From Aquificota bacterium (GTDB lineage Bacteria; Aquificota; Aquificia; Aquificales; Aquificaceae): 22,790 nucleotides of DNA. The stretch covers positions 1-22,790 of the forward strand of contig JAADEK010000017.1 in assembly GCA_013153455.1 (NCBI GenBank). Reading direction: 5' to 3'. Positions within the stretch are counted from its first letter, which is position 1; the number at the start of each line of letters is the position of its first letter. Below are positions 1-7,750 of this stretch, piece by piece. The position numbers were made by a program, and so were the translations under genes. Under the pieces are notes generated by a model. It had not been told where the DNA came from. It worked only from the letters and a program-made list of their open reading frames with translations, and searched no databases.

Positions 1-3000
1 ACAACAACAACGCGGTCTTCCTCTATGAGCTCCTTGAACTCCTCGTAAACCCCCGGGAAAGCAACCGCCTCAACTATACCCGTCTTGTCAACGATGTTAA
101 AGCTCGCCATGTAGTCCCCGTTTTTCGTTTTCTTTACCTTTAGCTCCGTAAGAACGCCCGCAATTACGACATCCCCGTCCCTTTCCCCCTCCTCAAGCTC
201 CTCAACGGGTGTGAACCTGCCCTTAAGAAGCTTCTCATACCTGTCAAGGGGGTGGGACGATATGTAAAACCCGAGAACCTCTTTTTCCATCTTGAGCGGG
301 TCTTCTTGCTCCCTTTCCTCTCTCCGTGTGCGGGAAAAGAGCAAACTTTGGGAGACCGCCATTATCTTCTTGTCGCTCCCAGAAACCTTCGCAAGAAGCT
401 CACTCCTGCTTCTGTTCGTAAAGTCAAACGCCCCGGCTTTAACGAGAGCCTCAACAACCCTCTTGTTCACCTTCCTGTTTTTCACCTTCATATTGAAATC
501 AGAAAGGGAGCGAAAAGAGCGGTAGCGCTTGCGAGCTTCAACGATTACCTGAGCTGTTTCCTCACCGACACCCTTTATACGCGCAAGACCGAACCTTATC
601 TCGTTCTCACCCTCTATCGTGAACCCCACATCGCTCTTGTTCACATCCGGCGGGAGAATCTTAAACCCGAAGAGTTTCGCGTCCTTGAGCAGGTTCAAGA
701 ACTTGTTGTCGTTTTTCTCGGTCGTGAGCTTAACCGCAAAGAACTCCGCGGGGAAGTGAGCCTTAACGTAGGCGGTCCAGTAGGATATATAACCGTAGGC
801 AACCGAGTGAGACTTGTTAAAGGAGTATGAAGCGAACTTCTCTATATCCTCCCAAAGCTTAACTATCTTATCCTCCGGGTATCCCCTCTCAACCGCCCCC
901 TTTATGAACTTATCCCTCATCTGAGCCATCAGTTCCGCCTTCTTCTTACCTATAGCCTTCCTGAGGGTGTCAGCCTCACCGGGGGTAAAGCCCGCCAGAA
1001 TCTGGGACATCTTCATAACCTGCTCCTGATAAACGATAACACCGTAGGTCTCCTTAAGAACGGGCTCAAGCTCGGGAAACGGGTATTCAACGGGCTCCTG
1101 CCCGTGCTTACGCCTTATATACGTGTCCACAAGACCGCTCTTCAGGGGTCCGGGTCTGTATAGCGCAAGAACAGCGACGAGGTCCTCAAAGGAGTCGGGT
1201 TTCAGACGCTTTAGAAGCTCCTTCATACCCCTGCTTTCCAGCTGAAAGACACCCGTCGTCTTTCCCTCTTGGAGAAGCTCGTAAACCTTCTCGTCGTCAA
1301 GCGGTAAAGACAGAAAGTCTATATCAATCCCCCTCCTCTCGGATATAAGCCTTTTCATAAGGTCAAGCTCCGTCAGGGTCTTAAGCCCCAAAAAGTCCAT
1401 CTTAAGAAGCCCGAGCTCCTCAAGCTGAACCATATCGTATTGCGTAGCGACCGCCCCGTCCTTGTCGTAATAAAGCGGGACAAGTTCATCAAGGGGTTTG
1501 GGAGCTATAACGACACCCGCAGCGTGAAGGGAGGTGTGCCTCGTAAGACCCTCAAGCTTCAAGGCGGTCTCAACGAGCTGTTTTATCTCCGGGTTTTCTT
1601 CGCACATCTTCCTGAACTTCTGAACGTTGTCCTCTATGTCGGTTCTGTGGCGCCCGTATTTTTGCAGAAGCTCCTCCACCGGTGTCCTATACATCTCCTC
1701 AAGCGAGAGCCACGTCCCCTGAACATCACCCTGAGGGATTAACTTCGCGAGCCTGTCCGCGACCGCGTAAGGAAGACCCATAGCCCGCGCGACGTCCCTG
1801 AGCGTCTGCTTTGCCTTCATAACGTTGTAAGTAATTATCTGTGCGACGTTCTCCTTACCGTATTTCTCCCTCACGTAATCTATAACCCTGTCCCTGTTCT
1901 CTTGACAAAAGTCAACGTCTATATCCGGCATTGAAACCCTTTCGGGGTTCAGGAAACGCTCAAACAAAAGACCGTGACGTATAGGGTCAACGTCGGTGAT
2001 ACCGAGCGCGTATGCAACCAACGAACCCCCCGCGCTTCCCCTACCCGGACCGACCGGTATACCCTCACCCTTAGCCCAGTTTATAAAATCCTGAACAATC
2101 AAAAAGTATCCCGCAAAACCCATCTTCCTTATAACCTCAAGCTCATACTCAAGCCTGTCCCAGTATTCCCTCGTGTCCTTAGCCTGACCCCTCTCAATCC
2201 TCTTCTTCAAGCCCTCACGGGCAAGCTCCTCAAGAAAACCCTCAAGCGTCTTGTGAGCGGGGACGTCGTAAGCGGGAAGCAGATAACCCTCCGACTCAAA
2301 GAGAGAAAAACTCTCCGCGGTCTTTTCCGCAACCTCAAGCGTGTTCAGGAGAGCCTCCTCCCACCCGTCAAATTTACCCTCAAACTTCCTCCACATATAC
2401 CCCGCGTCCGCAAAGTGGAGGTCTTCGTTCGCGCACTTTATACCGCCCGCGGAAATCTCGTGAACCGTCTTCTTCATCTGAAGAGCCATAAGAACCGTGT
2501 GAGCGTAGCGGTCTTCAGGGTTCAGGTAGTGGGCGTCTTGCGTCGCCACGAGCTTCACACCCTCACGCTTCGCTATCTCTATCAAATTCCTGTTTGCTAC
2601 CTCCTGCTCCGGGAGGGAGTTCACCTGAAGCTCAATGTATAAGTCCTCACCGAAGATATCCTTAAACCTTCCCACCCACTCCCGAGCCTTCTCAGTCTCA
2701 CCCCTTGAAGCGTAATAAGTAGGGACACCCTTCAAACAAGCGGTCAAAGCTATCAGACCCTCACCGTAGCGCTCAAGAAGCTCGTAGTCTATACGCGGTT
2801 TGTAGTAAAAACCCTCCTTGTAGGCGAGCGTGGAGAGCTTCATCAAGTTCCTAAGACCCCTGTCGTCTTTTGCTATAAGTATGAGGTGGTGGTTGTAGCG
2901 GTCCGTTATATTGTCTTCCGACGCCTTCCCTCCCCTGTCGTGCCTTGAACCCGTCGTAAAGTAAGCCTCCATACCGATGAGGGGCTTTATCCCCTCCGCC

Positions 3001-3170
3001 CTCATAGCCTTATAAAAGAGGTAAGAACCGAAAAGATTACCGTGGTCCGTAAGGGCTACCGCACGAAAACCGAACTCCTTTGCCCTCTTTGCGAGCTCCT
3101 CTATCTTTATAGCCCCGTCAAGGAGTGAAAACTGGGAGTGAAGGTGAAGATGAACGAAATCCTTTTTCAT
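1..3170 (-). CDS. dnaE: DNA polymerase III subunit alpha, 3' end cut by window edge
   Basis: Replicative polymerase catalytic subunit. 1056 residues are visible; the family in Aquifex is about 1160, so roughly the last 100 are outside the window. The N-terminus opens with the PHP metal-site motif HLHLHSQFSLLDG, followed by LTDHGN. The catalytic palm carries PDIDVDFCQENR with its paired aspartates, and the finger region has the VGPGRGSAGGSLVAY stretch. Past residue ~950 comes the helix-hairpin-helix/OB-fold part (NGDYMASFNIVDKTG). The start is fixed by the PHP motif lying five residues in. There is no Shine-Dalgarno; TAAAAT sits 9 nt upstream, so the gene may have its own near-leaderless promoter as well as readthrough from murC, whose stop is 41 nt upstream. 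No frameshift or intein interrupts the visible part. Confidence 0.97.
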   Translation of the reverse strand, partial: MKKDFVHLHLHSQFSLLDGAIKIEELAKRAKEFGFRAVALTDHGNLFGSYLFYKAMRAEGIKPLIGMEAYFTTGSRHDRGGKASEDNITDRYNHHLILIAKDDRGLRNLMKLSTLAYKEGFYYKPRIDYELLERYGEGLIALTACLKGVPTYYASRGETEKAREWVGRFKDIFGEDLYIELQVNSLPEQEVANRNLIEIAKREGVKLVATQDAHYLNPEDRYAHTVLMALQMKKTVHEISAGGIKCANEDLHFADAGYMWRKFEGKFDGWEEALLNTLEVAEKTAESFSLFESEGYLLPAYDVPAHKTLEGFLEELAREGLKKRIERGQAKDTREYWDRLEYELEVIRKMGFAGYFLIVQDFINWAKGEGIPVGPGRGSAGGSLVAYALGITDVDPIRHGLLFERFLNPERVSMPDIDVDFCQENRDRVIDYVREKYGKENVAQIITYNVMKAKQTLRDVARAMGLPYAVADRLAKLIPQGDVQGTWLSLEEMYRTPVEELLQKYGRHRTDIEDNVQKFRKMCEENPEIKQLVETALKLEGLTRHTSLHAAGVVIAPKPLDELVPLYYDKDGAVATQYDMVQLEELGLLKMDFLGLKTLTELDLMKRLISERRGIDIDFLSLPLDDEKVYELLQEGKTTGVFQLESRGMKELLKRLKPDSFEDLVAVLALYRPGPLKSGLVDTYIRRKHGQEPVEYPFPELEPVLKETYGVIVYQEQVMKMSQILAGFTPGEADTLRKAIGKKKAELMAQMRDKFIKGAVERGYPEDKIVKLWEDIEKFASYSFNKSHSVAYGYISYWTAYVKAHFPAEFFAVKLTTEKNDNKFLNLLKDAKLFGFKILPPDVNKSDVGFTIEGENEIRFGLARIKGVGEETAQVIVEARKRYRSFRSLSDFNMKVKNRKVNKRVVEALVKAGAFDFTNRSRSELLAKVSGSDKKIMAVSQSLLFSRTRREEREQEDPLKMEKEVLGFYISSHPLDRYEKLLKGRFTPVEELEEGERDGDVVIAGVLTELKVKKTKNGDYMASFNIVDKTGIVEAVAFPGVYEEFKELIEEDRVVV

Positions 3171-3179
3171 AGAAAAAAG

Positions 3180-3185
3180 ATTTTA
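3180..3185 (-). promoter_or_regulatory. putative -10 element of dnaE
   Basis: TAAAAT on the minus strand (5 of 6 to TATAAT), 9 nt before the dnaE ATG, in a gene start with no Shine-Dalgarno. The intervening CTTTTTTCT is pyrimidine-rich. No convincing -35 is visible. The call rests on the same arrangement recurring at other starts in this window. Confidence 0.35.
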
Positions 3186-3211
3186 TGACCCTTCGGGTGA
3201 TTTACAACACC

Positions 3212-4588
3212 TCAAGACGCCCTCTCGGAGCGCCTCCCCTCTTCCCTCAGAAATTCCTCACACCACTTTGAAATACTCCCCGCACCGAGGAAAAGGACAA
3301 CGTCCCCCTCCTCGTGAAGCTCACGCAAGCGCGAGAAAGCCTCCTCCTCATCGCGCGCAAAGAGCGCACCGCACGCGCGCGCGAGCTTCTCCCCGCTCAC
3401 GCTGTATACGTTCCTCTCACCCGCGGGGTATATCTCCGTGACGATAAGCTTATCAATATCCCCCAAAACACGCACAAAATCATCAAAAAGCAGATGAGTG
3501 CGCGAGTAGCGGTGAGGCTGGAAAACAACCAGAAGCTTCCTACCCGGATACATATCCCTCAAGGACTCTATAACCGCCCTTATCTCCGTCGGGTGGTGCC
3601 CGTAGTCGTCGTAAACCGGGGAAGAGCGCCAAAAGCCCCTGAGGTCAAGCCTCCTTTCCGCGTTCCTAAACTCCTCAAGCGAGCGCTTTATCACGCCGAA
3701 ATCTATACCGAGCTCAAGGGCTACGCCCGCGGACGCAAGGGCGTTGTATACGTTATGCCTCCCCGGAATCCCGAGGTGAATCCTGCCGAGGAACTTATCC
3801 CTGTAGTATACGTCAAAGGCGTATCTCCCCTCTTTCAGCTCAAGCCCCTCCGCCCTCAAGATATTCCCCTCTGACATACCGTACGTGATTACCCTCTCGT
3901 GCGAGCGCCCGACGAGTTCCCTCAGCGTGGGGTCGTCCCCGTTAAGGACCGCAAAGCCGTAAAAGGGAACCGAGTTTACGAACTTCTCAAAGGCTTCCTT
4001 AACCCTATCAAAACTCCCGTAAAAATCAAGGTGCTCCCTGTCTACGTTCGTCACAACCGCAACCGCGGGCGAGAGCTTCAAAAAAGAGCCGTCGCTCTCG
4101 TCCGCCTCCGAGACCAAAAGCTCACCCCTTCCGAGGCGCGCGTTCGTCCCGAGACGCTTGAGCCTCCCGCCCACGAGAACCGTAGGCTCAAGCCCCGCGT
4201 TTATGAGAATCTCCGCTATCATTGAAGTCGTGGTAGTCTTTCCGTGGCTCCCGCTTACCGCAACCCCCTCTTTTAGCTTGAAGAGTTCCGCGAGCATATC
4301 CCCCCGCGGGATTACGGGTATATTCCTCCTCCTCGCCTCCCTTATCTCCGGGTTGTCCTCCCTCACCGCGGAGGAGTATACAACGACCTGAGCGTCCCCG
4401 AGGTTCTCAGCCCTGTGCCCTATGTATACCTTCGCTCCCTTACTTCTCAGAAGCTGGACGTTCTTGTTCTCCCTGAGGTCTGAGCCCGAAACCTCGTATC
4501 CCATCTCAAGCAAAATCTGCGCTATCCCGCTCATACCTATCCCGCCGATACCCACGAAGTGAAATCTCCTCACCCTTTCCCTCAGCAT
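3212..4588 (-). CDS. murC: UDP-N-acetylmuramate--L-alanine ligase
   Basis: Cytoplasmic ATP-dependent ligase that adds L-Ala to UDP-MurNAc, the first amino acid of the peptidoglycan stem. 458 residues, normal for MurC. The N-terminal Rossmann domain has HFVGIGGIGMSGIA at residues 10-23. The Mur ligase P-loop is GSHGKTTTT at 113-121. The central domain carries EADESDGSFLKL and NVDREHLDFYG, and the C-terminal domain DDYGHHPTEIRA and FQPHRYSRT, all MurC signatures. The start ATG overlaps the stop of the upstream oxidoreductase by one base (TGATG), with an AAGGTG-like ribosome site just upstream, so the two are probably translationally coupled. It is not beside other mur genes, unlike the dcw cluster of most bacteria. 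Confidence 0.97.
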   Translation of the reverse strand: MLRERVRRFHFVGIGGIGMSGIAQILLEMGYEVSGSDLRENKNVQLLRSKGAKVYIGHRAENLGDAQVVVYSSAVREDNPEIREARRRNIPVIPRGDMLAELFKLKEGVAVSGSHGKTTTTSMIAEILINAGLEPTVLVGGRLKRLGTNARLGRGELLVSEADESDGSFLKLSPAVAVVTNVDREHLDFYGSFDRVKEAFEKFVNSVPFYGFAVLNGDDPTLRELVGRSHERVITYGMSEGNILRAEGLELKEGRYAFDVYYRDKFLGRIHLGIPGRHNVYNALASAGVALELGIDFGVIKRSLEEFRNAERRLDLRGFWRSSPVYDDYGHHPTEIRAVIESLRDMYPGRKLLVVFQPHRYSRTHLLFDDFVRVLGDIDKLIVTEIYPAGERNVYSVSGEKLARACGALFARDEEEAFSRLRELHEEGDVVLFLGAGSISKWCEEFLREEGRRSERAS

Positions 4589-5619
4589 CAGTCCACCTTC
4601 AGAACCACCTTCCCGAAATGCTTTGAACTCTCAAGATACCTGTGAGCTTGGGGGGCTTCCCTCAGCTCAAAGACCCTGTCAACGACCGGTCTGAAGACCC
4701 CCCTCTCAAAGAGCTCCGCTATCTTAAAGAGGTTTGCCCTGCTTCCCATGTAAACACCCAGAAGCTGTATCTCCCTCACGAACAGATAGCGTATGTCAAG
4801 CTCCGCCCTGCTTCCCGTGGTTGTCCCGAAAAAGACCAGCTTTCCGCCTTTTCGGAGCATCTGAACGCTTTTATTAAAGGTCTCCTGACCCACGTGGTCA
4901 ACGACTATATCAACCCCCTCCCTGAAGAGCTCCCTTACCTTCCCCACGACGTCCTCCTCGTAGTGATTCACGACCACGTCCGCGCCGAGCTCCCTAAGGC
5001 GCGCGAGCTTCTCCTCGCTTCCCGCGCTCGCTATGACGAAGGCTCCGAAAGCCTTCGCCACCTGTATCGCGGAAACTCCCACCCCGGACGCACCCGCCCA
5101 CACGAACACCTTGTGATAGGGCTTTATATTCCCCTTGTCAACGAGGGCGTTCCACACGGTAGTGTATGTAAGGGGAAAAGAAGAAGCCTCAACGAAGCTG
5201 AGGTTCTTCGGCTTTCTTATTACGTTCCTCTCGGGAACGACGACGAACTCCGCGTATCCGCCCTTTGAGCGAAGCCCGAGTATGTCGTAGTCCTTACAGT
5301 GGTTGTCCCTACCGCTTTGGCAGTCCCAACAAACACCGCAAGAAAGTCCCGGGGCTACAACGACCTCATCACCTTCCCTCACGCTCCTCACGAGCTTCCC
5401 TACCCTCTCAACGACACCGCTCACGTCGGAACCGAGTATGTGCGGAAGCTCGGGCTTTACGGGAAGGGCTCCCTTACGAACCCATATATCCAAGTGATTT
5501 AGGGCTACCGCCTTTACCCTTACGAGAACCTCGTCCTCTTTCGGCTCCGGTGCGGGGAAGTCCTCAACGTATTTAAGGTTTTCGGGACCGCCGAAGGCGG
5601 TAAGTATTACCGCTTTCAT
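4588..5619 (-). CDS. MDR-superfamily oxidoreductase (zinc alcohol dehydrogenase / quinone reductase-like)
   Basis: 343-residue NAD(P)-dependent medium-chain dehydrogenase/reductase, substrate unknown. The nucleotide-binding fold is marked by VWAGASGVGVSA at about 174-184. A structural-zinc lobe is complete: Cys94, Cys97, Cys100 and Cys108 in CGVCWDCQSGRDNHC. The catalytic zinc is probably absent, because the usual catalytic Cys position holds Asn41 (LNHLDIW) and the usual GHE motif reads GSD at 63-65. It is therefore a hybrid between zinc ADHs and zinc-free quinone oxidoreductases. The gene starts 8 nt after accB, has no Shine-Dalgarno, and has a perfect TATAAT 7 nt upstream of the ATG. It overlaps murC by one base. 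Family assignment is firm, function is not. Confidence 0.85.
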   Translation of the reverse strand: MKAVILTAFGGPENLKYVEDFPAPEPKEDEVLVRVKAVALNHLDIWVRKGALPVKPELPHILGSDVSGVVERVGKLVRSVREGDEVVVAPGLSCGVCWDCQSGRDNHCKDYDILGLRSKGGYAEFVVVPERNVIRKPKNLSFVEASSFPLTYTTVWNALVDKGNIKPYHKVFVWAGASGVGVSAIQVAKAFGAFVIASAGSEEKLARLRELGADVVVNHYEEDVVGKVRELFREGVDIVVDHVGQETFNKSVQMLRKGGKLVFFGTTTGSRAELDIRYLFVREIQLLGVYMGSRANLFKIAELFERGVFRPVVDRVFELREAPQAHRYLESSKHFGKVVLKVD

Positions 5620-5626
5620 AAGAAAG

Positions 5627-5632
5627 ATTATA
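5627..5632 (-). promoter_or_regulatory. putative -10 (TATAAT) for the MDR oxidoreductase, leaderless geometry
   Basis: A consensus TATAAT on the minus strand overlaps the accB stop codon (GTA TAA TC). Seven nucleotides (CTTTCTT) separate it from the ATG at 5619, so initiation at the usual distance would fall on the start codon itself. There is no Shine-Dalgarno. The -35 region is weak. Confidence 0.5.
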
Positions 5633-6083
5633 CGTTCGTATCTATCAAAAACAGAGGCTGTCCGTATTCCACGGTCTCTCCGTTCTCAACGAGTATCTTC
5701 TCAATCCTCCCCCTCACGTCGCTCTCTATCTCGTTCATGACCTTCAGGGCTTCTATGATACAAAGGACTTGACCCGGGGATACGATATCGCCCACCTCAA
5801 CGAAGGGGGGAGCACCCGGCGCGGGTGAGCGGTAGAACGTCCCGACCAAAGGGCTCTTTATCACGTGATAGCGCTTCTCGTCCTCTTGGACGTCTTCCGA
5901 GGGCGGGAGTATCTCAAGGTGCTTGAACTCCTCCTTGCTTTGCGTCTCTTGGGACTTTTCGGGAAGCTGGAGCTTGTGCGTCTCTATGTGAATCTTGAGG
6001 TCTCCTTCTTCTATCTTTATGCTCTTTATGTTTGAGTTTTTAACGAGGTTTATAAGTTCCTTTATAAAATCCTTATCCTTCAT
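5628..6083 (-). CDS. accB: biotin carboxyl carrier protein of acetyl-CoA carboxylase
   Basis: 151-residue BCCP, the swinging biotin arm of acetyl-CoA carboxylase at the entry to fatty acid synthesis. The N-terminal helix and strand ([20 protein letters not shown]) are typical of AccB. A charged linker spans about residues 40-70. The C-terminal biotinyl domain runs from about residue 75, with biotinylated Lys114 in [10 protein letters not shown] (Leu replaces the first Met of the usual EAMKM). It overlaps the efp stop by four bases (ATGA). The efp-accB pairing is common in bacteria and supports AccB over the biotin subunit of pyruvate or 2-oxoglutarate carboxylase, which this family of organisms also has. 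No accC follows here. Confidence 0.95.
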   Translation of the reverse strand: MKDKDFIKELINLVKNSNIKSIKIEEGDLKIHIETHKLQLPEKSQETQSKEEFKHLEILPPSEDVQEDEKRYHVIKSPLVGTFYRSPAPGAPPFVEVGDIVSPGQVLCIIEALKVMNEIESDVRGRIEKILVENGETVEYGQPLFLIDTNV

Positions 6084-6658
6084 TTGCCCTCTTTCACCCT
6101 CTCAACGTAGGCTCCCGTCCTCGTATCTACTTTTATGATATCCCCTTCCTTTACGAAAAATGGAACCTGAACGACCGCGCCGGTCTCAAGCTTTGCGGGT
6201 TTTGTCCCGCCCGCCTGCGTGTCCCCTTTAAAGGCGGGTTCCGTCTCAACGACCTGTAGCTCAACGTGCTTCGGAAGCTCAACACCGACCGGCTGACCCT
6301 TGTAGAAAAAGACGATAACCTCCATCCCTTCCTTCAGGAATTTCGCCTCGTCCGAGAGCTTGTCTTTCGGAATCGCGACCATATCGTAGGTTTGGGTGTT
6401 CATAAAGTAGTAATTCTCACCGTCGGAGTAAGAATACGTCGCGTATACCTGCTCAAAGTCCGCCAGAGGTATGCGGTCCGAAGCCTTGTATGTAATCTCC
6501 GTCACGTTTCCCGTGAGCATGTTCTTCGCCTTTACCCTCACGAAAGCCTGACCCTTCCCGGGTTTTACGTGCTCGTAATCAAGAACCCTGAAGGGCTCAC
6601 CCTTGTGCTCTATGAAGATATCCTTCTGAATCCTGTTTATGTCTATCTCCGTCGCCAT
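6080..6658 (-). CDS. efp: elongation factor P
   Basis: 192-residue translation factor that rescues ribosomes stalled at consecutive prolines. It has the three OB-like domains of EF-P: an N-terminal KOW-like domain with the loop [14 protein letters not shown] (Lys35, the position modified in many bacteria), a central domain, and a C-terminal domain ending [15 protein letters not shown] start it at the ATG giving [11 protein letters not shown], which matches the family N-terminus. A longer in-frame start 54 nt upstream would run into the divergent JAMM gene and add 18 residues unlike EF-P. No Shine-Dalgarno is seen; TAAAAT lies 7 nt before the ATG. It heads the leftward run efp > accB > oxidoreductase > murC > dnaE. 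Confidence 0.95.
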   Translation of the reverse strand: MATEIDINRIQKDIFIEHKGEPFRVLDYEHVKPGKGQAFVRVKAKNMLTGNVTEITYKASDRIPLADFEQVYATYSYSDGENYYFMNTQTYDMVAIPKDKLSDEAKFLKEGMEVIVFFYKGQPVGVELPKHVELQVVETEPAFKGDTQAGGTKPAKLETGAVVQVPFFVKEGDIIKVDTRTGAYVERVKEGK

Positions 6659-6677
6659 GGGAAATATTTTAATACTT
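6659..6677. promoter_or_regulatory. 19-bp bidirectional promoter core between efp and the JAMM gene
   Basis: The whole gap between the two divergent start codons is 19 bp and A+T-rich (AAATATTTTAATACTT in its core). Read rightward, TATTTT (6665-6670) ends 7 nt before the JAMM ATG. Read leftward, TAAAAT (6666-6671) ends 7 nt before the efp ATG. The two -10 candidates overlap almost completely. Neither gene has a Shine-Dalgarno. Both -35 regions would lie inside the opposite coding sequence. Confidence 0.45.
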
Positions 6678-7094
6678 ATGCTGAAAGTAAAGAAGGATGC
6701 GCTGTCGCGCATGATTGAACTCGCTCAAAGGGACTACCCCTATGAGACATGCGGTCTTATGCTCGGGAAATCCCACCGCGGTGTGAGGGAGGTTTACGAG
6801 GTCTTCCCTACCCCTAACGCAAACAAGGAGAGAAAACACGACCGCTACGAGATAGACCCCAAAGACTACATGAGGGCTGAGGACTACGCCCTCAAGAAGG
6901 GTCTTGAGATAGTGGGGGTATACCACTCCCACCCGGAGCACCCCGACAGACCCTCGGAGTTTGACCGGGTGAGGGCTTTCCCGGACCTCTCCTACATCAT
7001 ATTCTCGGTAAAAGACGGAAAGGTGGTCTCATACAGGAGCTGGGAGCTTGTGGGCGACAGGTTTGAGGAGGAAAGGATAGAGGTGACCGATTGA
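6678..7094 (+). CDS. JAMM/MPN+ domain metallopeptidase (Mov34/Mec family)
   Basis: 138-residue single-domain Zn peptidase fold. The full JAMM signature is present: Glu23 in ETCGLMLG, then HSHPEHPDRPSEFD with His83, His85, Ser93 and Asp96, matching H-x-H-x7-S-x2-D. Stand-alone bacterial members such as Mec+ (CysO-cysteine peptidase) cleave after the di-Gly tail of ubiquitin-like sulfur carriers. No ThiS/MoaD/CysO-like gene is in this window, so the substrate is unknown. I start at the ATG giving MLKVKKDALSRM, typical of the family; an upstream in-frame start would overlap efp. The stop overlaps the ATG of the uracil-DNA glycosylase (TGATG). Confidence 0.9.
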   Translation: MLKVKKDALSRMIELAQRDYPYETCGLMLGKSHRGVREVYEVFPTPNANKERKHDRYEIDPKDYMRAEDYALKKGLEIVGVYHSHPEHPDRPSEFDRVRAFPDLSYIIFSVKDGKVVSYRSWELVGDRFEEERIEVTD

Positions 7095-7750
7095 TGGGGA
7101 TAGAGGAAACCGTAAAAGCCCTGCAGGCTATAGGGATAAACGAGTTATACTTGGGAGAGAAGATGGAGCAAAAGGAGGACAGGTGGAAGCTCCTGAGGGA
7201 GCTATACGAGCAGTGGAAGGACTGCAAGAGGTGCGACCTTCACAAAAGCAGGACGCAGGTCGTCCCCGGGGACGGGAATCCATACTCGCCCATAGTCTTC
7301 GTAGGCGAGGCACCCGGTGAGGAAGAAGACAAACAGGGGAAACCCTTCGTCGGCAGGGCGGGACAACTCCTCAACAAGCTCATAGAGGAAGAGCTCGGTA
7401 TGAAACGCGAGGACGTATACATAACGAACGTCTGCAAGTGCAGACCCCCAAACAACAGAAAGCCCACACCCATAGAGATGAAGGCGTGTAGCCCTTACCT
7501 GAGGAAGGAGATAGAGATTATAAAGCCGAAGATAATATGCTGTCTGGGAGCGACCGCGGGAGAGGGAGTCCTCGGAAAGAGCCTAAAAATCACAAAAGTC
7601 CGCGGTCAGGTTTTCCCCTACCCTTACGACCCCAAGATAAAGGTCTTCCTCACGTATCACCCCGCCTACGTCCTCAGGAACCCGAAGGAAGAAAAAACCC
7701 TCAGGGAGGACTTCAGGAAGCTCAGGGAGCTTCTCTCTCAACTATCGTAA
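7094..7750 (+). CDS. uracil-DNA glycosylase, family 4 (thermostable Fe-S type)
   Basis: 218 residues. Removes uracil from DNA, a repair needed more at high temperature because cytosine deamination is faster. Family 4 signatures: the motif GEAPGEEEDKQGKPFVGRAG at 71-90 and HPAYVLRNP at 189-197. The [4Fe-4S] ligands are probably Cys44 and Cys47 (CKRC), Cys116 (KCRPP) and Cys132 (ACSPYL). A ~40-residue N-terminal extension before the first Cys pair is longer than in the minimal Thermotoga enzyme. The ATG at 7094 is preceded by GAGGTG; an in-frame TTG at 7091 is possible but less well placed. The 3' end overlaps the convergent SurA-like gene by 29 bp. Confidence 0.95.
   Translation: MGIEETVKALQAIGINELYLGEKMEQKEDRWKLLRELYEQWKDCKRCDLHKSRTQVVPGDGNPYSPIVFVGEAPGEEEDKQGKPFVGRAGQLLNKLIEEELGMKREDVYITNVCKCRPPNNRKPTPIEMKACSPYLRKEIEIIKPKIICCLGATAGEGVLGKSLKITKVRGQVFPYPYDPKIKVFLTYHPAYVLRNPKEEKTLREDFRKLRELLSQLS

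Noticed and set aside
252..2642. Plus-strand open frames of 100-222 codons opposite dnaE
   Set aside because: They lie wholly antisense to a clear DnaE frame, lack ribosome sites and resemble no protein; they arise from the codon bias of the real gene.
1..3170. Intein or split dnaE, as found in some thermophiles and cyanobacteria
   Set aside because: The DnaE frame reads continuously through all conserved motifs without an insertion.
3185..3201. Hairpin ATGACCC-TTC-GGGTGAT followed by T-rich DNA as a terminator before dnaE
   Set aside because: The stem is effectively four base pairs plus a mismatch, and the T-run is displaced from the stem; too weak to call at thermophilic temperature.
6659..6712. 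Longer EF-P start adding 18 residues
   Set aside because: The extra residues do not resemble EF-P, would overlap the divergent JAMM gene, and [11 protein letters not shown] matches the family start.
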